Part shown: positions 45,643 to 57,139 of the stretch, piece by piece
Layout of the letters: every line of letters starts with the position of its first letter
How positions within the stretch are numbered: position 1 is the stretch's first letter
Assembly (NCBI GenBank): GCA_019022495.1
Contig: JAFEKR010000006.1
Span: 2,666,001-2,730,000, forward strand
Direction of reading: 5' to 3'
Source: Epichloe hybrida
Lineage: Eukaryota; Ascomycota; Sordariomycetes; Hypocreales; Clavicipitaceae
DNA: 64,000 bases
The notes under the pieces: model-generated
The model's input: only the letters and a program-made list of their open reading frames with translations
Database searches by the model: none
What the model was told of the DNA's origin: nothing
Translations under genes and position numbers: made by a program

Positions 45643-46545
45643 TGTGATGTGTTCGGTTTTCGCATCGTGTTTCTGGAGAAGTTGAAGTTAAGAATATTAC
45701 TAAAGTCAAGTACCCAATAAATCTAATATGGAAACGCAAAGTTGAAAAGTGGAGCTGAGTTCTACATGTGGTTTGTTCGCGTTGTCTACTTGTTGTTAGT
45801 CAATCTTCTGCCGAGACTTAAAGCCGTTGTAGTTACAGTGGATTGGAAAATTATTGGGGGAAAATGCCAATTCAATGCTTGAATGGTATATAGCTGAGTT
45901 GAGTGAGCAGACTTGGGAAGAAAAAAGTCGTCGAGTATGTGGGAAGAGAGGAGGCTGCTTAGCAGTTGTGCGCACATTCGGAATTTGTACATCGTAAGTG
46001 AATCAGAGCGTGGCACGCCAATGAAGAATAATAAAAAGCATTTGTATTCTTTGGACGTTGCAAGCCTCGGCCACGGGTACTCAAAGGTCTTCAAATCAAT
46101 TAATCAAAGGTCTTTAAAATCAACGGTTGGATTGAAGGTCAACGAATCTGAAAATAGGCGCGGTGCCTAGCGGGAAGCTATCGGGCCTAGTAAAAAGGGA
46201 CAGCTTTGACAGGCTTGGTGGATTGGTTGACTAAATTGTCGGTTTGGTGGCTTTTACAAGAAGACCCTTATCTGCCCGAATTTATCGGCATCATATGTAG
46301 GCGCAGGGAAAGCTTTGGTATCCGCCCGGGCTAACTATTATCCACTTCCGTTTTTCTTACTAGCCGACGATTTGACCGACGGACGATTTGACGGACCCTT
46401 GGTTTGGTGCGGCAGAAAAAGTCCCTGAACCAGAAATCTGTAAAATCCACCTACCCAAAAACTGCACACGAGATTGATTGCTCCCACATTCCTGCCCCCC
46501 AGTTCACGCCTCGGATTCCAAGAACAAAAAAAAAACCCACCGACC
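45643..46545. other. Divergent intergenic region
   Basis: Promoters of the methyltransferase (-) and UPF0390 (+) genes. It includes the segment ACTAGCCGACGATTTGAC at 46359-46376, which recurs exactly at 51823-51840. No gene is visible. Confidence 0.5.
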
Positions 46546-46809
46546 ATGGCCCAAGGCACAATCAAGCAATCCGCCAAGGCCAAGGCCCCCAAGACAACGC
46601 ACTCCAAGAAGCAGGCGGCCAAGGTCGGCAAGAGAGGCACCAAGCCGAGCCTCGACAGGGTGCACAAGAAGTTCACGTCGGGGCTGACGGCCAAGACGGA
46701 GGCTCTGCTGGGTGAAAGGGCGGGCCACCTGGAACTGATTGGGAAGGGAAAGAAGGGCAGGGACAAGAGGGCGACGCTTGGAAAGGGCGGATCGAAGAAG
46801 TTTGGTTGA
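46546..46809 (+). CDS. UPF0390 (DUF2462) small basic nucleolar-type protein
   Basis: A single exon of 87 codons with a strong start context (ACCATGG). The protein is extremely basic: MAQGTIKQSAKAKAPKTTHS, then KKQAAKVGKRGTKP, and a conserved C-terminal part ending GKGKKGRDKRATLGKG. The MAQG-x-x-K start and Lys-rich layout match the UPF0390/C19orf53 family found from yeast to human, thought to be nucleolar or ribosome-associated; the biochemical role is not established. A longer overlapping frame (46739-47626) on the same strand is a codon-usage shadow plus read-through of the 3' region. Confidence 0.88.
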   Translation: MAQGTIKQSAKAKAPKTTHSKKQAAKVGKRGTKPSLDRVHKKFTSGLTAKTEALLGERAGHLELIGKGKKGRDKRATLGKGGSKKFG

Positions 46810-47680
46810 TGAGCGTGGGAGTGGAAATTTTCCTCGCGTCTTTTTCTTACACGTTCATGATGATGAGGAGGCATGGGGGCTGGTGTTTGGAGTTTTTTTT
46901 TTTTTTCCTTTTTACAACGGCGACATCTTTGGGCCATCCGAGAAAGAAAAAGGATTCCTCGTCAGAATCCCCGAAACCTTGTCCGACAACTCGGTCATGC
47001 TACGTACACTTCTCCGTCGTCCCTCACACAACAGCATCCGGAATTCTCCCCGCCGCGATAGCAGAGTCCTCTCTCACCATGTACTCTCCGGGTTAACAAC
47101 GGCTGTGCGCACACCCGTGTTCTTCGCCCTTGCGGCTCGTGCTGCTGACGGACGGTACTATTTCCCGCGTGCGATTCATTTCCTCGGCCAGCTCTTGTCG
47201 TGGGACTCGTTTCAGGACGATGATGCAGATGCCCCCCCTCCCCGCCCCCTTCCACGGCGCATCCTCACCCGGCAAGAGGTCGTAGTGGGGGGACTCGCGC
47301 AGGTAGAGTGCCAGCCGGCGCGAGTTCTCGCGGCCGATGTTTCGAGGCAGCGGAGTGGCGGCGGCGGGACTGGAGGAGAGGTATGTCGCGTGGCGTTGGG
47401 GTTGAGGAAGACGGATGAGAGAGTTGAGGCGGGGCGGGTGAAGAATATTTACCACAAGTCGTGGGGAGACAGATGGCATGCGGGGGTCGTTTGTGTACTT
47501 GCTTACTTTTCCTGGGAAAGTTATCTGTTGTTAATATCCTATAGGCCATATTATCCATTGATCTTGCAAAATCTGCACTGCTTTATGGACCTAGATAAAA
47601 CAGCAGTTGCTGTAACAAACTTTTGAAAACCCAACATTCGACATCGCCATTTTTATGATTGCCAGATCCAAACACATCTT
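46810..47680. other. Convergent spacer with one weak minus-strand ORF
   Basis: Region between the UPF0390 gene (+) and the reductase gene (-). A minus-strand open frame at 47093-47479 (128 codons) starts MPSVSPRLVVNILHPPRLNS and is Arg-rich with no acidic residue until about residue 50, as in a mitochondrial presequence. It is followed by NIGRENSRRLALYLRESPHY. It may be a small mitochondrial protein gene, possibly with an intron, but no family was recognised. Confidence 0.35.
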
Positions 47681-50600
47681 TTAAGCCGCACCACCGCGAC
47701 CGCCGACTCCCCACTGTGCCTGAGCCTGCGCGATATCAGCCGCAATAGGCGGCAGCTCGCGTCCTCGACCGGTTGGCCACGGCATGAACTTGATCTCGGC
47801 CAGGAAGCGTAGATACCTTCCGATATCCTCGCGGGTGATGCCCTCGCCGGCGCTGTCATCGATGCCAGTCCAGCGGTCAGCGTCGGCTTTGAGTACAGCA
47901 ACGGCGTTTCTGTCGTCCAGCTCGGGTGCGCGCGTCGTCGACGGCAGGTTTGATGTTGCCATGTGGAACAGCGGCATGAGTGCGCTCTGCTCCTGATCCT
48001 TCTCGATGGACCCAGCTGACACGAACTCTTCAAGTCGCGCCTTCCACTCCTCGTAGTCAACCTCCGGAACGTCGTAACCGTAGTAGCTTAATGCAGACAG
48101 GAATTCGTTCATGCGAAGTCTTGGATGTGCCGTGGCGTGGACGACGTTGACGCCCGGTAGGGCATTGAGCGCCGCAGCAATGACCACTCTAGCGACATGG
48201 TCTACAGGCAGGCAGTTCTGTGTGTTGATTATCAGCGGCCTGGCTCGCAGCTGGACACAGCCCTTGCAGAGCCTGATTAGGAAATCATCGGTATTCGAAA
48301 CGCCGTTGTGGCGGCTTCCGAGAATGTATCCGGGGCGGACGACGGCGCCTCGGAGCCCGCGCTTTCCGGCTTCCCGGACCAGCTGCTCAGATACCTTGGA
48401 CGAGTTAGCTTGACAGGTGGCTCTGTGCAATCATCGAACAGACGTACCCATTTCGTTTGGCCATAACCAGTGCCGAGGCCAACGCGGCTACCCTGCATGT
48501 CGTCTGCCTCGAGCACCGATCCACGCCCAGTGGCAAGTTGATTATGGGAAAGGTTGACGTAGTGATCAGTGTCTAGAGTTGAGGTTGACGATACGAAAGA
48601 GAATAGCTTAGGCTTTCCCTCGTTGCAGAGCTTCATTGCGTCGATAGTGGACAGGACGTTGCTGTGCAACATCTTCTCATACCGGGCGATCCAATGGACG
48701 TATGCCCCGTTGTGAACGACAACATCTACGGTCTCGGCAACATGCTTCCAACTGGCATCCGAAAGGCCAAGACGGGGCTTGGAAAGGTCTCCAAGGACAC
48801 AGGAAACCCTTTCGGCCCAGGAGTCCTGCCACAAGCCATAGCCTTTGAGCGACCTCGTGAGACGTTTTTGAGCGAAGTCAAGGTCTTTGGCTCCACGAAT
48901 GTGCGCGACGAGCTTGGTGTTCTTCCTGTCCAGGATCTCCTTGACCAAGTAGGCGCCTAGAAAGCCTGTGGCACCAGTGAGGAAGAATGTGGCACCAGTC
49001 GATGGGCTTAGGGAATCCGGATCCAGGCCCTGGTACTTGGCGTCCAAAGTGTTGACCAGCTCGTCTAATGACTCGGCGTATGCGGTCTCAGCCGTCTCGT
49101 CGACCGCGACGGGCTGACCATTGCGCAAACGCTCCACCTGACTGGTTAGACCTCTGAGAGTGGGATCCGCATAGAGGACGCCGATGGTCATGTCGGCATT
49201 TAAATTCTTGCGAATGTTAAGAAGGAGCTGCTGGGCAAGCAGACTATGGCCACCGCAATCAAAGAAATTTGATTCGTGCCTAAGCTTCGTTAGCTACTTC
49301 TCATCCATAAAGCAGTGATATCTTCAAGTCAATCCCTTACTTCACCGTCTTGGCGTTGAGGCCCGGGATGAGAGTTGACCACTCCAATGCAATGGTCCTT
49401 TCCATTTCTGACAAGGCCTCCCAGCTCTTCAGATCCTCCTCTGAGGCATTCTCCATCATCTGAGCAGCATCGGGGAAGGGCAAATTGGCCGAGTCTACCT
49501 TGCCGTTTGGGTTAAGAGGCAGTTTCTGCAGCATGATGTAGATGGAGGGCACCGAGTAAGCCGGCAGGCGGGACTTGAGATGGTCTCGCACCACGGCCTG
49601 CATAGGGCGGAACCTCTTGAGGTAAACTACCGCGGGTCCCATCTCAACACCTTCATCTTGGATGTCCTCTTGATTATGGATCTCCAGCCAGCGTCTCCAC
49701 TCCGCAATATCGGGAACAACGTAGCTCACAAGTTTGGGTTCCTCGTTCATGTTTCGTCTAATAAGAGTCTTGCTGTCTCGGATCAGGGGACTGCCGCTCA
49801 GGTTAACATCGATTTCGTTTAGCTCGATCCGGAAACCACGGATCTTGACCTGAGAGTCGATGCGACCAGACACAAGCACAGCCCCCGAGGGAAGATACTG
49901 GCCAAGATCCCCGGTCTTGTACATTCTGTCCCGCGCTGACTTGTAATATCGTCGCCAAGGTTCGCCTTTGTCATTGGCCTTTTCAGCTTCTACCCATTTC
50001 GCATTGTCGACGAACCAGTTCTCGACAAACTTCTCCCGAGTCTTCTCCGGATCGCCGAGGTAGCCTTCGGCCAATCCAGCGGCCCTGATGTATAGCTCTC
50101 CGACCTCGCCAACACTGCATAGCTTCGTGCGATCCTTTTGAGAAACAACGAGTACTTGAACATCCCGCATGCCCCAGCCCGCGGGAATCGTGTCTCCAAG
50201 AGAGTCGAGGGCTGTCGGGTCTTCTGCGGCAGAAGGAATTTCGAAATAAGATACCGCTCGACCTAAGGCTCTACTGTTAGAAAACCATGCGATTTCCCTA
50301 TGGATTGACTAAGAGAAGATTGATGTACTTGTCTCTGTAGTGCCATACATGTTCACTATTGCGCATGAATTCGCCAACTGGCGAAGTGCTTTGCAGTCGC
50401 GGGCGGTAAGAACGTCGCCAACGAAGAAGACGTGTCGCAGAGACGGGATCTTCGTGGTTGCGCCCCCAACAAGAATCTGTCCCATGGCAGGAGTAAGATG
50501 AGCTACGGACGGTGACCATGTGTTCATCCATTCGCTCAGCCTTTCGTGAAGGATGTCTTCCCTGGCTGGGATGAGCAGCTGAGCGCCGAGGAATAGGGGC

Positions 50601-51685
50601 ATCATAATATCTGCCCGCTGGGGTTAGCCTGAGTGGGAAGACGTCGACGATAAAAAAAGTCACACCTCTCTGAATGGGGTCATGGGCGATGCCAGATAGG
50701 CAGGCGAAGACACTCCCGGATGAGAGGTTGAAACGCTCTGCCATCCAAGGAAAGTATCTTGTCAAGCTGTAATGACGTCCCAGTACTCCCTTGGGTTTCC
50801 CTTCTGTGCCGGATGTATAGCTGAGAGTGCAGTTGGAGTCTGGACCGACGAGGATGTTGGGAGGTGATGAGGCCTTGGCGCGCGTGCTGGCAAAGGGATC
50901 TGTGCCCTCTTTGTTTCCACTATGCAGCAGGCCGGTGTCACTAAGACGGAGATCCATGATTTGGGTCTTGAGAGACAATTCTTCGTCGATATATTGCTGC
51001 ACCGAGGGAGCAAGGGGACTGAGAATGATTCATTAGTAAAGGGACGCAATCGTGGCGGAGCTCATATCACGCTGTCAAGGAGAGACTCAAGTATAAAAAA
51101 CACTTACCCATTCTCGTCCACGGCCTTACCGAGGGTGATCATAGCCTTGGGCTGCGAGACTTCGAGATAGACTGCGGCGATTTTAGTAAAGCTTTACATG
51201 CAAGAGCGGCAGGATAGCACCGACTTTGCTGCCTCTGCGGCGGGTAAAGAGGGTCGAGCACTGAGACTGTAGCTCCAACAGCCTGACCATACCAGTCAGC
51301 TGCCAAGTTCATTTGAGGTGAGGGTTGGGTATTGCAGGCCGCACCAAGACGCCCATGAAGGCGCAACACAACTCTACAGTTCGATGTGCAAAGATCATGA
51401 CGACGTCGCCATTGGTAACGCCGGCATCGTGCAGGGAGTGGGCAATGGTGTTGGCCGCCTCATCGATCTGGCGGTAGGTGAATGTCCTGGTCGGCGACCT
51501 GGTCCAAATGTCAGAAGCTTGGTTCAGTGCCGATCTGGGGTATGTCTGTCATACGTAGAAGTCTTGGTCTCGGTCACACAAGGCCTGTCGGGATGAGCCA
51601 GTGCGTTGTTGTGGAATATCTCATGGATTGCGCCAACATAGCCGCTCCAGTCAAGGTCGACGGTGGGATCGGGCAGCTCGACCAT
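47681..51685 (-). CDS. LYS2-like: Aminoadipate-reductase-like (Lys2-type) adenylation-carrier-reductase enzyme
   Basis: Nine exons on the minus strand (51555-51685, 51345-51498, 51225-51282, 51108-51171, 50666-51018, 50329-50610, 49341-50262, 48448-49279, 47681-48394) give 1169 aa. The adenylation domain (~10-570) shows [13 protein letters not shown] (~202-214), [17 protein letters not shown] and [15 protein letters not shown]. The carrier domain has [11 protein letters not shown], with Ser666 as the phosphopantetheine site. The thioester reductase domain shows [11 protein letters not shown] (~753-763) and the catalytic pair in GYGQTKW (Tyr927, Lys931). Lys2 reduces L-2-aminoadipate to the semialdehyde in lysine synthesis. 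AHDPIQRDI and [10 protein letters not shown] match Lys2 rather than generic NRPS-like enzymes. It starts at the [10 protein letters not shown] segment, so it lacks the ~200-residue N-terminal part of yeast-type Lys2 (~1390 aa). It may be the housekeeping enzyme or a paralogue. Confidence 0.87.
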
Positions 51686-51696
51686 GGTGGACTGAC

Positions 51697-51885
51697 CGAC
51701 AACTTGACAGATTAACTGACTGACTGACGATTTGACTGATTGACTCACTAACCGATGATTTGACGGAGTGACTGACTAACGATTTGGGTGATTGACTGAC
51801 CGACTGACTATTTGACGGATTGACTAGCCGACGATTTGACTGATTGACTGACTGACGATTTAGCGGATTAGTTGACTGACAAGAA
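51697..51885. repeat. Degenerate GACTGACGATTTGACTGATT-type tandem repeat
   Basis: About 190 bp of imperfect tandem units built from GACTGAC, GATTGAC and CGATTTGAC, directly upstream of the start of the Lys2-like gene. It marks the border between genic and AT-rich DNA. One unit (51823-51840) matches 46359-46376 exactly over 18 nt. Confidence 0.85.
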
Positions 51886-52330
51886 TGGAGACTCTTAGGA
51901 ACAAGAACAGAATGGATACGAGAACTTCAGAATTAGTGAAAGGCGGAGCTCCATACTAGCTAGCAAGAAAAAAAAATTCTAGAAAAAAAGCCCCACCAGT
52001 GCGAAAATACTGGTTTAGGTAGGGCCTAGACGGAAATCAGTGTTAATAGCACTGTGAAATTTATACTAGAATTTAAAAAGCTAATGAATTAAGAAAAACT
52101 AATAAATAAGATAAATCTTAGAGTATATATATTATTTTCGCTAGTTAGCTCTATGTAGGGCTTTAGCCTATTAGTAATACTAACATTGACACTAATAGTA
52201 CTATAACTATTATAGCTATTATATTTATTATAAGCCAAAAGAAATCGTCTACTATACTACACTACATACTGTATAGTGTAGTAAAAAAAAAATCTATAGT
52301 ATAGTATATAGTGTAGTGTGCAGTTGTCAC
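51886..52330. other. Genic to AT-rich transition
   Basis: Composition falls to very AT-rich from about 52060. An imperfect palindrome (CTACACTACATACTGTATAG and its near repeat at 52300) is present. A TGTCACGACTATAG sequence at about 52325 could be an LTR start. No gene is visible. Confidence 0.4.
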
Positions 52331-55300
52331 GACTATAGTAGGAGAGATATAAACGGAGTGAAGGCTAAGGTTCTTAGTTATAGCTAGAGGACAACTACTT
52401 AAGGGTAAGTATATAAAAGTCTTAAACTTTAACCTTCTATATCTCTTATAGGTAATCCTTATCTAAATACCTTACTATATATATATAGCTATCTAGTAGC
52501 TACTTAGTTATTTACATAAGCTAAGGCTTATCTAAGGGCTTTATTATATAACTATCCTATCTATAACTCCCTAGCCTCTATGCTCCTAATATACTACCCC
52601 CCTAATATATAATTATCCTTAATTATAAAGAGCTACTTAGCTAGTACGTATTTACTATATATAACCTATGGTAATATCTATATTACTAGCTATACTATTA
52701 GTGCGTAGTATTATATTTACTTTAAATAATAAGGTAAATATTATTAGAACCTAGGTAATCTTTCTTATAATATCTAAATTATAGATAGCTATATACTTAT
52801 TACTTTATTACCTCTAATATATATACCTTTATCTAATAAGTTATTAGCGCTAAGTAAGTAAACTACTTATATTAAGTTTTATAATTAGGTTAAATAAATA
52901 GGGTAATACACGCTATTTAAAATAAATAACTTTTTATCTAATATTAGGGATATTATATTAATCTTACTAGGAGTTTATAACTAGTATATATATTTACTAG
53001 TAGTAGCTATAACTATAAATATTATAATTCCTAGACTAGCTATATATAATATATAAATTACTTAGGGGTCTAGGGCTAATATAAAAGAGGCTTACTTTCC
53101 CTTACTTTTATATACTTTTCTTCCCTTTATATCCTCCCTTAGTATTATAAGTTACCCTTACTTATAAGCTAGTAGCTTTATAGCTTCTCTTATAGTAGTT
53201 ACTAATATCTTATAGTATTACTTTATTATTTATATCTATCCTTATTTAAAATATCTAAATCCTCTTAAATACTAAAATATTAGTTACTTACCTTTTACCT
53301 ATAAGTTTCTTATAGTATATTACTACTAACTTACTAGTAGTTAATAATATCTTTAATATAAGTAATTACTTTACTACTACTACCTTCTTTTATTATAAAG
53401 ACTTCTATAATATTCCCTTTAAAGTTTTCTAGTAAGAAATATTTAGCTTCTAAAATTTCTATATAAGTATAATATCTAGGTTCCCCTAGTGCTTACCTTA
53501 CTAACTTATAGCTAGTAATACTAGTAAAATAAAAATTCCCTATATTTACTATATATAGTAAGTTATAATATAGGCTATTATACTTAAAGATAGTAATAGT
53601 ATAAAGCTATAATATATTATTAAGGGTAAATCTATCCTAACCTAATATACTAATTCTCTAAGTATAACTTTACTACTATCTTACTATATATTACTCCTAA
53701 CTTATATAAATAACTTAATAAAATACACTTATTATATATATAATAATAAGGACTACACTAGGGTTTATTTTCCTTTTCCTATTACTAATATATATACTAA
53801 TATACTACTACTATACTACTAGTATACTACTTAGTTTACTTAGTTATACTATATACTCTTTAAGTATATTAATACTTATAGTAATCCTAATAATAATCTA
53901 TACTTTCTTAATAATATATATATCTCTTATTTCTATAACTTAGTTATTACTAATATACTACTAGTATTTAATATATATAAAGCATAAACTTTATAATATA
54001 CTTCTAATTACTAAAAATACTAATAAGTATAAGTAAGTAAGGTAAGTGTAGCTTATAGTAAAAGTTATATATAAGGCTAATACTAATAAATAAGTTACTA
54101 TATTACTACTTAATAATACTATTAATCTAGAAGTCTAGATTAATATTTCTAATAGTTTATATTTTATTATATAAAATCTTCTATCTATATATACTTTTTA
54201 TACTCTAGCTTATAGATTTACTAACTTACTAGTAGCTTACTAGTAATATATTCACGCTTCCTACTTATATTAGGCTACTAGACCTCCCTAGTAAGCTTTA
54301 TATATATATATATAAAGAGGGGGATTCTTCTAATAATAAGGATAAATCCTTTACCCTTATTATTACTAGTAAGACTACTAAGGGCTAGGTAAGTAATGTA
54401 TTAATAAAGTAATTAGTGTAAAGTAATGATAAGTTAGGTTATCTAAGAAATTATCTAGATTCTTTTTTTATATATTACTACTACTATCTAAAATCTATTA
54501 AATATACCTTTATATCTATAAACTAGCTACTTAGTTACTACTTATAATTCTTAATAATATCTATTATAATAAAATCTCTTTTCTTTACCTAAGAATTCTC
54601 TAAAGCATTATAGCCCTTCTATTTAACTAGGTATTTCTAATATCTCCTATTATAATAATATAATATAATTCTTTTAACTTTAAACTCTTACTTATTATCT
54701 ATAATATTATCTTATAGCAAGGATATATCTTCTACGCTAAATAAGTCCCTTATAAATAGTTTAAGGTTAGTAATATTAAAAATATTATATAAATACATTC
54801 TAAGTAGTAGCTTTAATTAGTATATAAGCCTATAGGTACTAATTACTTTTTTAATTTTATAATAGCCTAAGTACTTTATACTTAGCTTCCTACTAGGTTA
54901 CTATAAGTTAATATTCTTTATAAATAATAAAACATAGTTACTTATACTAAACTTTATTAAGGTTTACTTCTTATTATAGTATTTTATATACTAGGCCTAT
55001 AAGTTACTTAGGAGCTACTTAATTACTATATATCTATCTTTTAGTGTAATAGTATAAGTTTTTACCTAGTTATTTACTATAGGAATATCTATAACCACTT
55101 ACTATAGTCCCCTAGGGTTATAGCCTTATAGTGCCTTAGCTAGGGTGTAGCTATAAGTTAAATAAGCACTTATATTATATATAAACTATACTATTAAAAG
55201 GTTATTAGCCTAATTAGTTTAGTTAAAGTAAGTAAAGGCTCTTAAATAATGCTTTAAAACTTAGTTTAGATATTTTATTTAACTATTTATTTATAAGTAA

Positions 55301-56882
55301 AATATAGTGCTTAGTTACTACTTAGTTATAATAAGATAGTAAAAGGTTATTTAAAACCCACTAGTAAAGGTTAAACTATAGTTTATAATAATACCCTCTA
55401 GAGTGCTATAATCCTTAAAAATATATTCTAAGAATATAGTAGCTAACTTATTACTAGTTATATACGTTAAAATAAGGATATAAATACTATATTTTATAAA
55501 CAGTCTATAATAACTAAGATTATATTATAAGTCTAGTTTATATCTTTTATAGGTAGTAGCCCTATAATAAAGTCTATTAATAATTCTTAAAAAGGCTAAT
55601 TAAGCACTAGTAGTGTAGCTAGCTTACTATAAGGTTTATAGTGCCTTAGCTTTAAAGTCTAGTAGCTTACGTAAGTTTATATATATAACTTAGTGTCTTT
55701 CTTTATTATTAGCTAGTAATACTAACTTATAATCTAATAAAGGGTCTTACTAACTCCTTAGTAGCTTACTACTAAGTTATTATAGGTAAGTAGTATAACT
55801 TCCTTTCTTATACTAATTAGAATAAAAACTTTATTCTTAAATATTAATAGCTTAGAGGGCCTAATAGACTATATTTATAATACTTCTAGGTTACTACTCT
55901 TAAGTAGCTTTCTCTAACCTATAGTAAAGTTATTACCTTACTATACTTAAAATAATATAACTTAAATTAAAGTCTTTAATTTTATGTATATAGGATAAGT
56001 ATTATATATAAACTTAGAAGAGATTTACTAGACTACTTATATTCTTACTATAATACTACTATAAGTAGCTAGCTTATAGTATACTTTTAGACTTATAGAT
56101 AAATTATAGCTAAGTAGTGTTTTATGAGGGTGCTTATATTACTTTCTAACTACTAACCTAGCTAGACTCCTAACCTATAGGCTTACTAGACTTATAGAAA
56201 TATTAGAAAACATAGATAAGGCGTAACCTTACTACTTATAATTAGTAAACCTAGTTAGCGTACTACTTATAGGCTTTATAGGACTATTAGGTTTCTTAAT
56301 AATATAATAAAGTTATATCTTCTTAAAACCCTAGAGGCTTAAATAGCCCTTATAGTATTCCTATAATAAACTATTAACTACGCTAAGTAATATAACCTTA
56401 GGGCCTATAACTACACTATTATATATATAGTGCCCTTACTACTTAGTATTTAAAAACTTAGCTAAGAAGTTAGGTAGCTATAAGGATATAGCCTTTGCCT
56501 TATACTCCTTACTAATATAATTTACTTTTCTTAATAAGGTATTAGTAGGGTTTAGCTTACTTATATAATATTTAATCCTAAAATTAAATAAATAAAGCTT
56601 ATTTAACACTATTACCTACCTGCTAGATAGCTTTAGCTTTATAGCTAGGTACTTATAATTTAGATAGTTTATAATAACTATAATTTAATAAGTTAAATAC
56701 ATAAGGTAATATCTCTAGGCTTAAAATACCTCTTAGATTACTAATAACTTAGTATCTAAGGTTAAGTAGTAAAGTTTAATATTAGTTAACTTCCTTAAAA
56801 AATACACTACTAGGTGCTAGCTACCTAGCACTAATATTATAAGTATAGCTTTAATTACATAACTAAATATATTTATCTTTAC
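52331..56882 (-). mobile_element. RIP-degraded Ty3/gypsy retrotransposon relic
   Basis: Very AT-rich with stop codons in all frames. Reading the minus strand and passing over stops, 55390-55810 resembles gypsy integrase: a zinc-finger/H2C2-adjacent stretch (YNNLVVSY, GVSKTLY, LRHYKPYSKLATLL) and then the core start (IDFIIGLLPIKD, NIILVIIDCFIKYSIYI, FLEYIFKDYSTLEGI). The rest is too mutated to assign. The upstream (reverse transcriptase) side stops at the LTR at 56883, which suggests a later insertion. Confidence 0.65.
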
Positions 56883-57139
56883 TGTTGGATTCACTAAGGT
56901 CCTGCGCAGGTAATAAATCCCGTATAAATTAAAGTCAATGATAGTTAGTTTTCTAGCTAGGAAAGAGAGAGAAGAGAGGGAAAGTCTAGATGCTAGAAAA
57001 GTAAGCAAAATCCGTATGTAAGGCAAAAGAGGGGGTGGCAAATTAATGCAGCCAATTATATCACGTGCATCGCGCCAGACCTATAATTAGTCTAGTCTTT
57101 AGCTATAATTAAACCAATGAAGATCTAAAGGAATTAACA
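56883..57139 (-). repeat. LTR of a retrotransposon (same family as left-end copies)
   Basis: 257 bp with TGTTGG...TTAACA ends, matching 2229-2488 and 3107-3369. It is better preserved than either. On the minus strand it is directly preceded by a purine tract (about 57143-57160) resembling a polypurine tract. This makes it the 3' LTR of the minus-strand element whose pol relic lies at 57360-57950. No clear 5-bp target duplication was found. Confidence 0.78.

Noticed and set aside
46739..47626. A 295-codon plus-strand open frame running from inside the UPF0390 gene to 47626
   Set aside because: Its first part is the UPF0390 coding sequence in another frame. The rest is Phe runs from T homopolymers and GC-rich shadow sequence with no domain.
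25695..51685. A secondary-metabolite cluster formed by the 2OG oxygenase and the NRPS-like/Lys2-like enzyme
   Set aside because: They lie about 21 kb apart with housekeeping genes between, and no transporter, P450 or pathway regulator links them.
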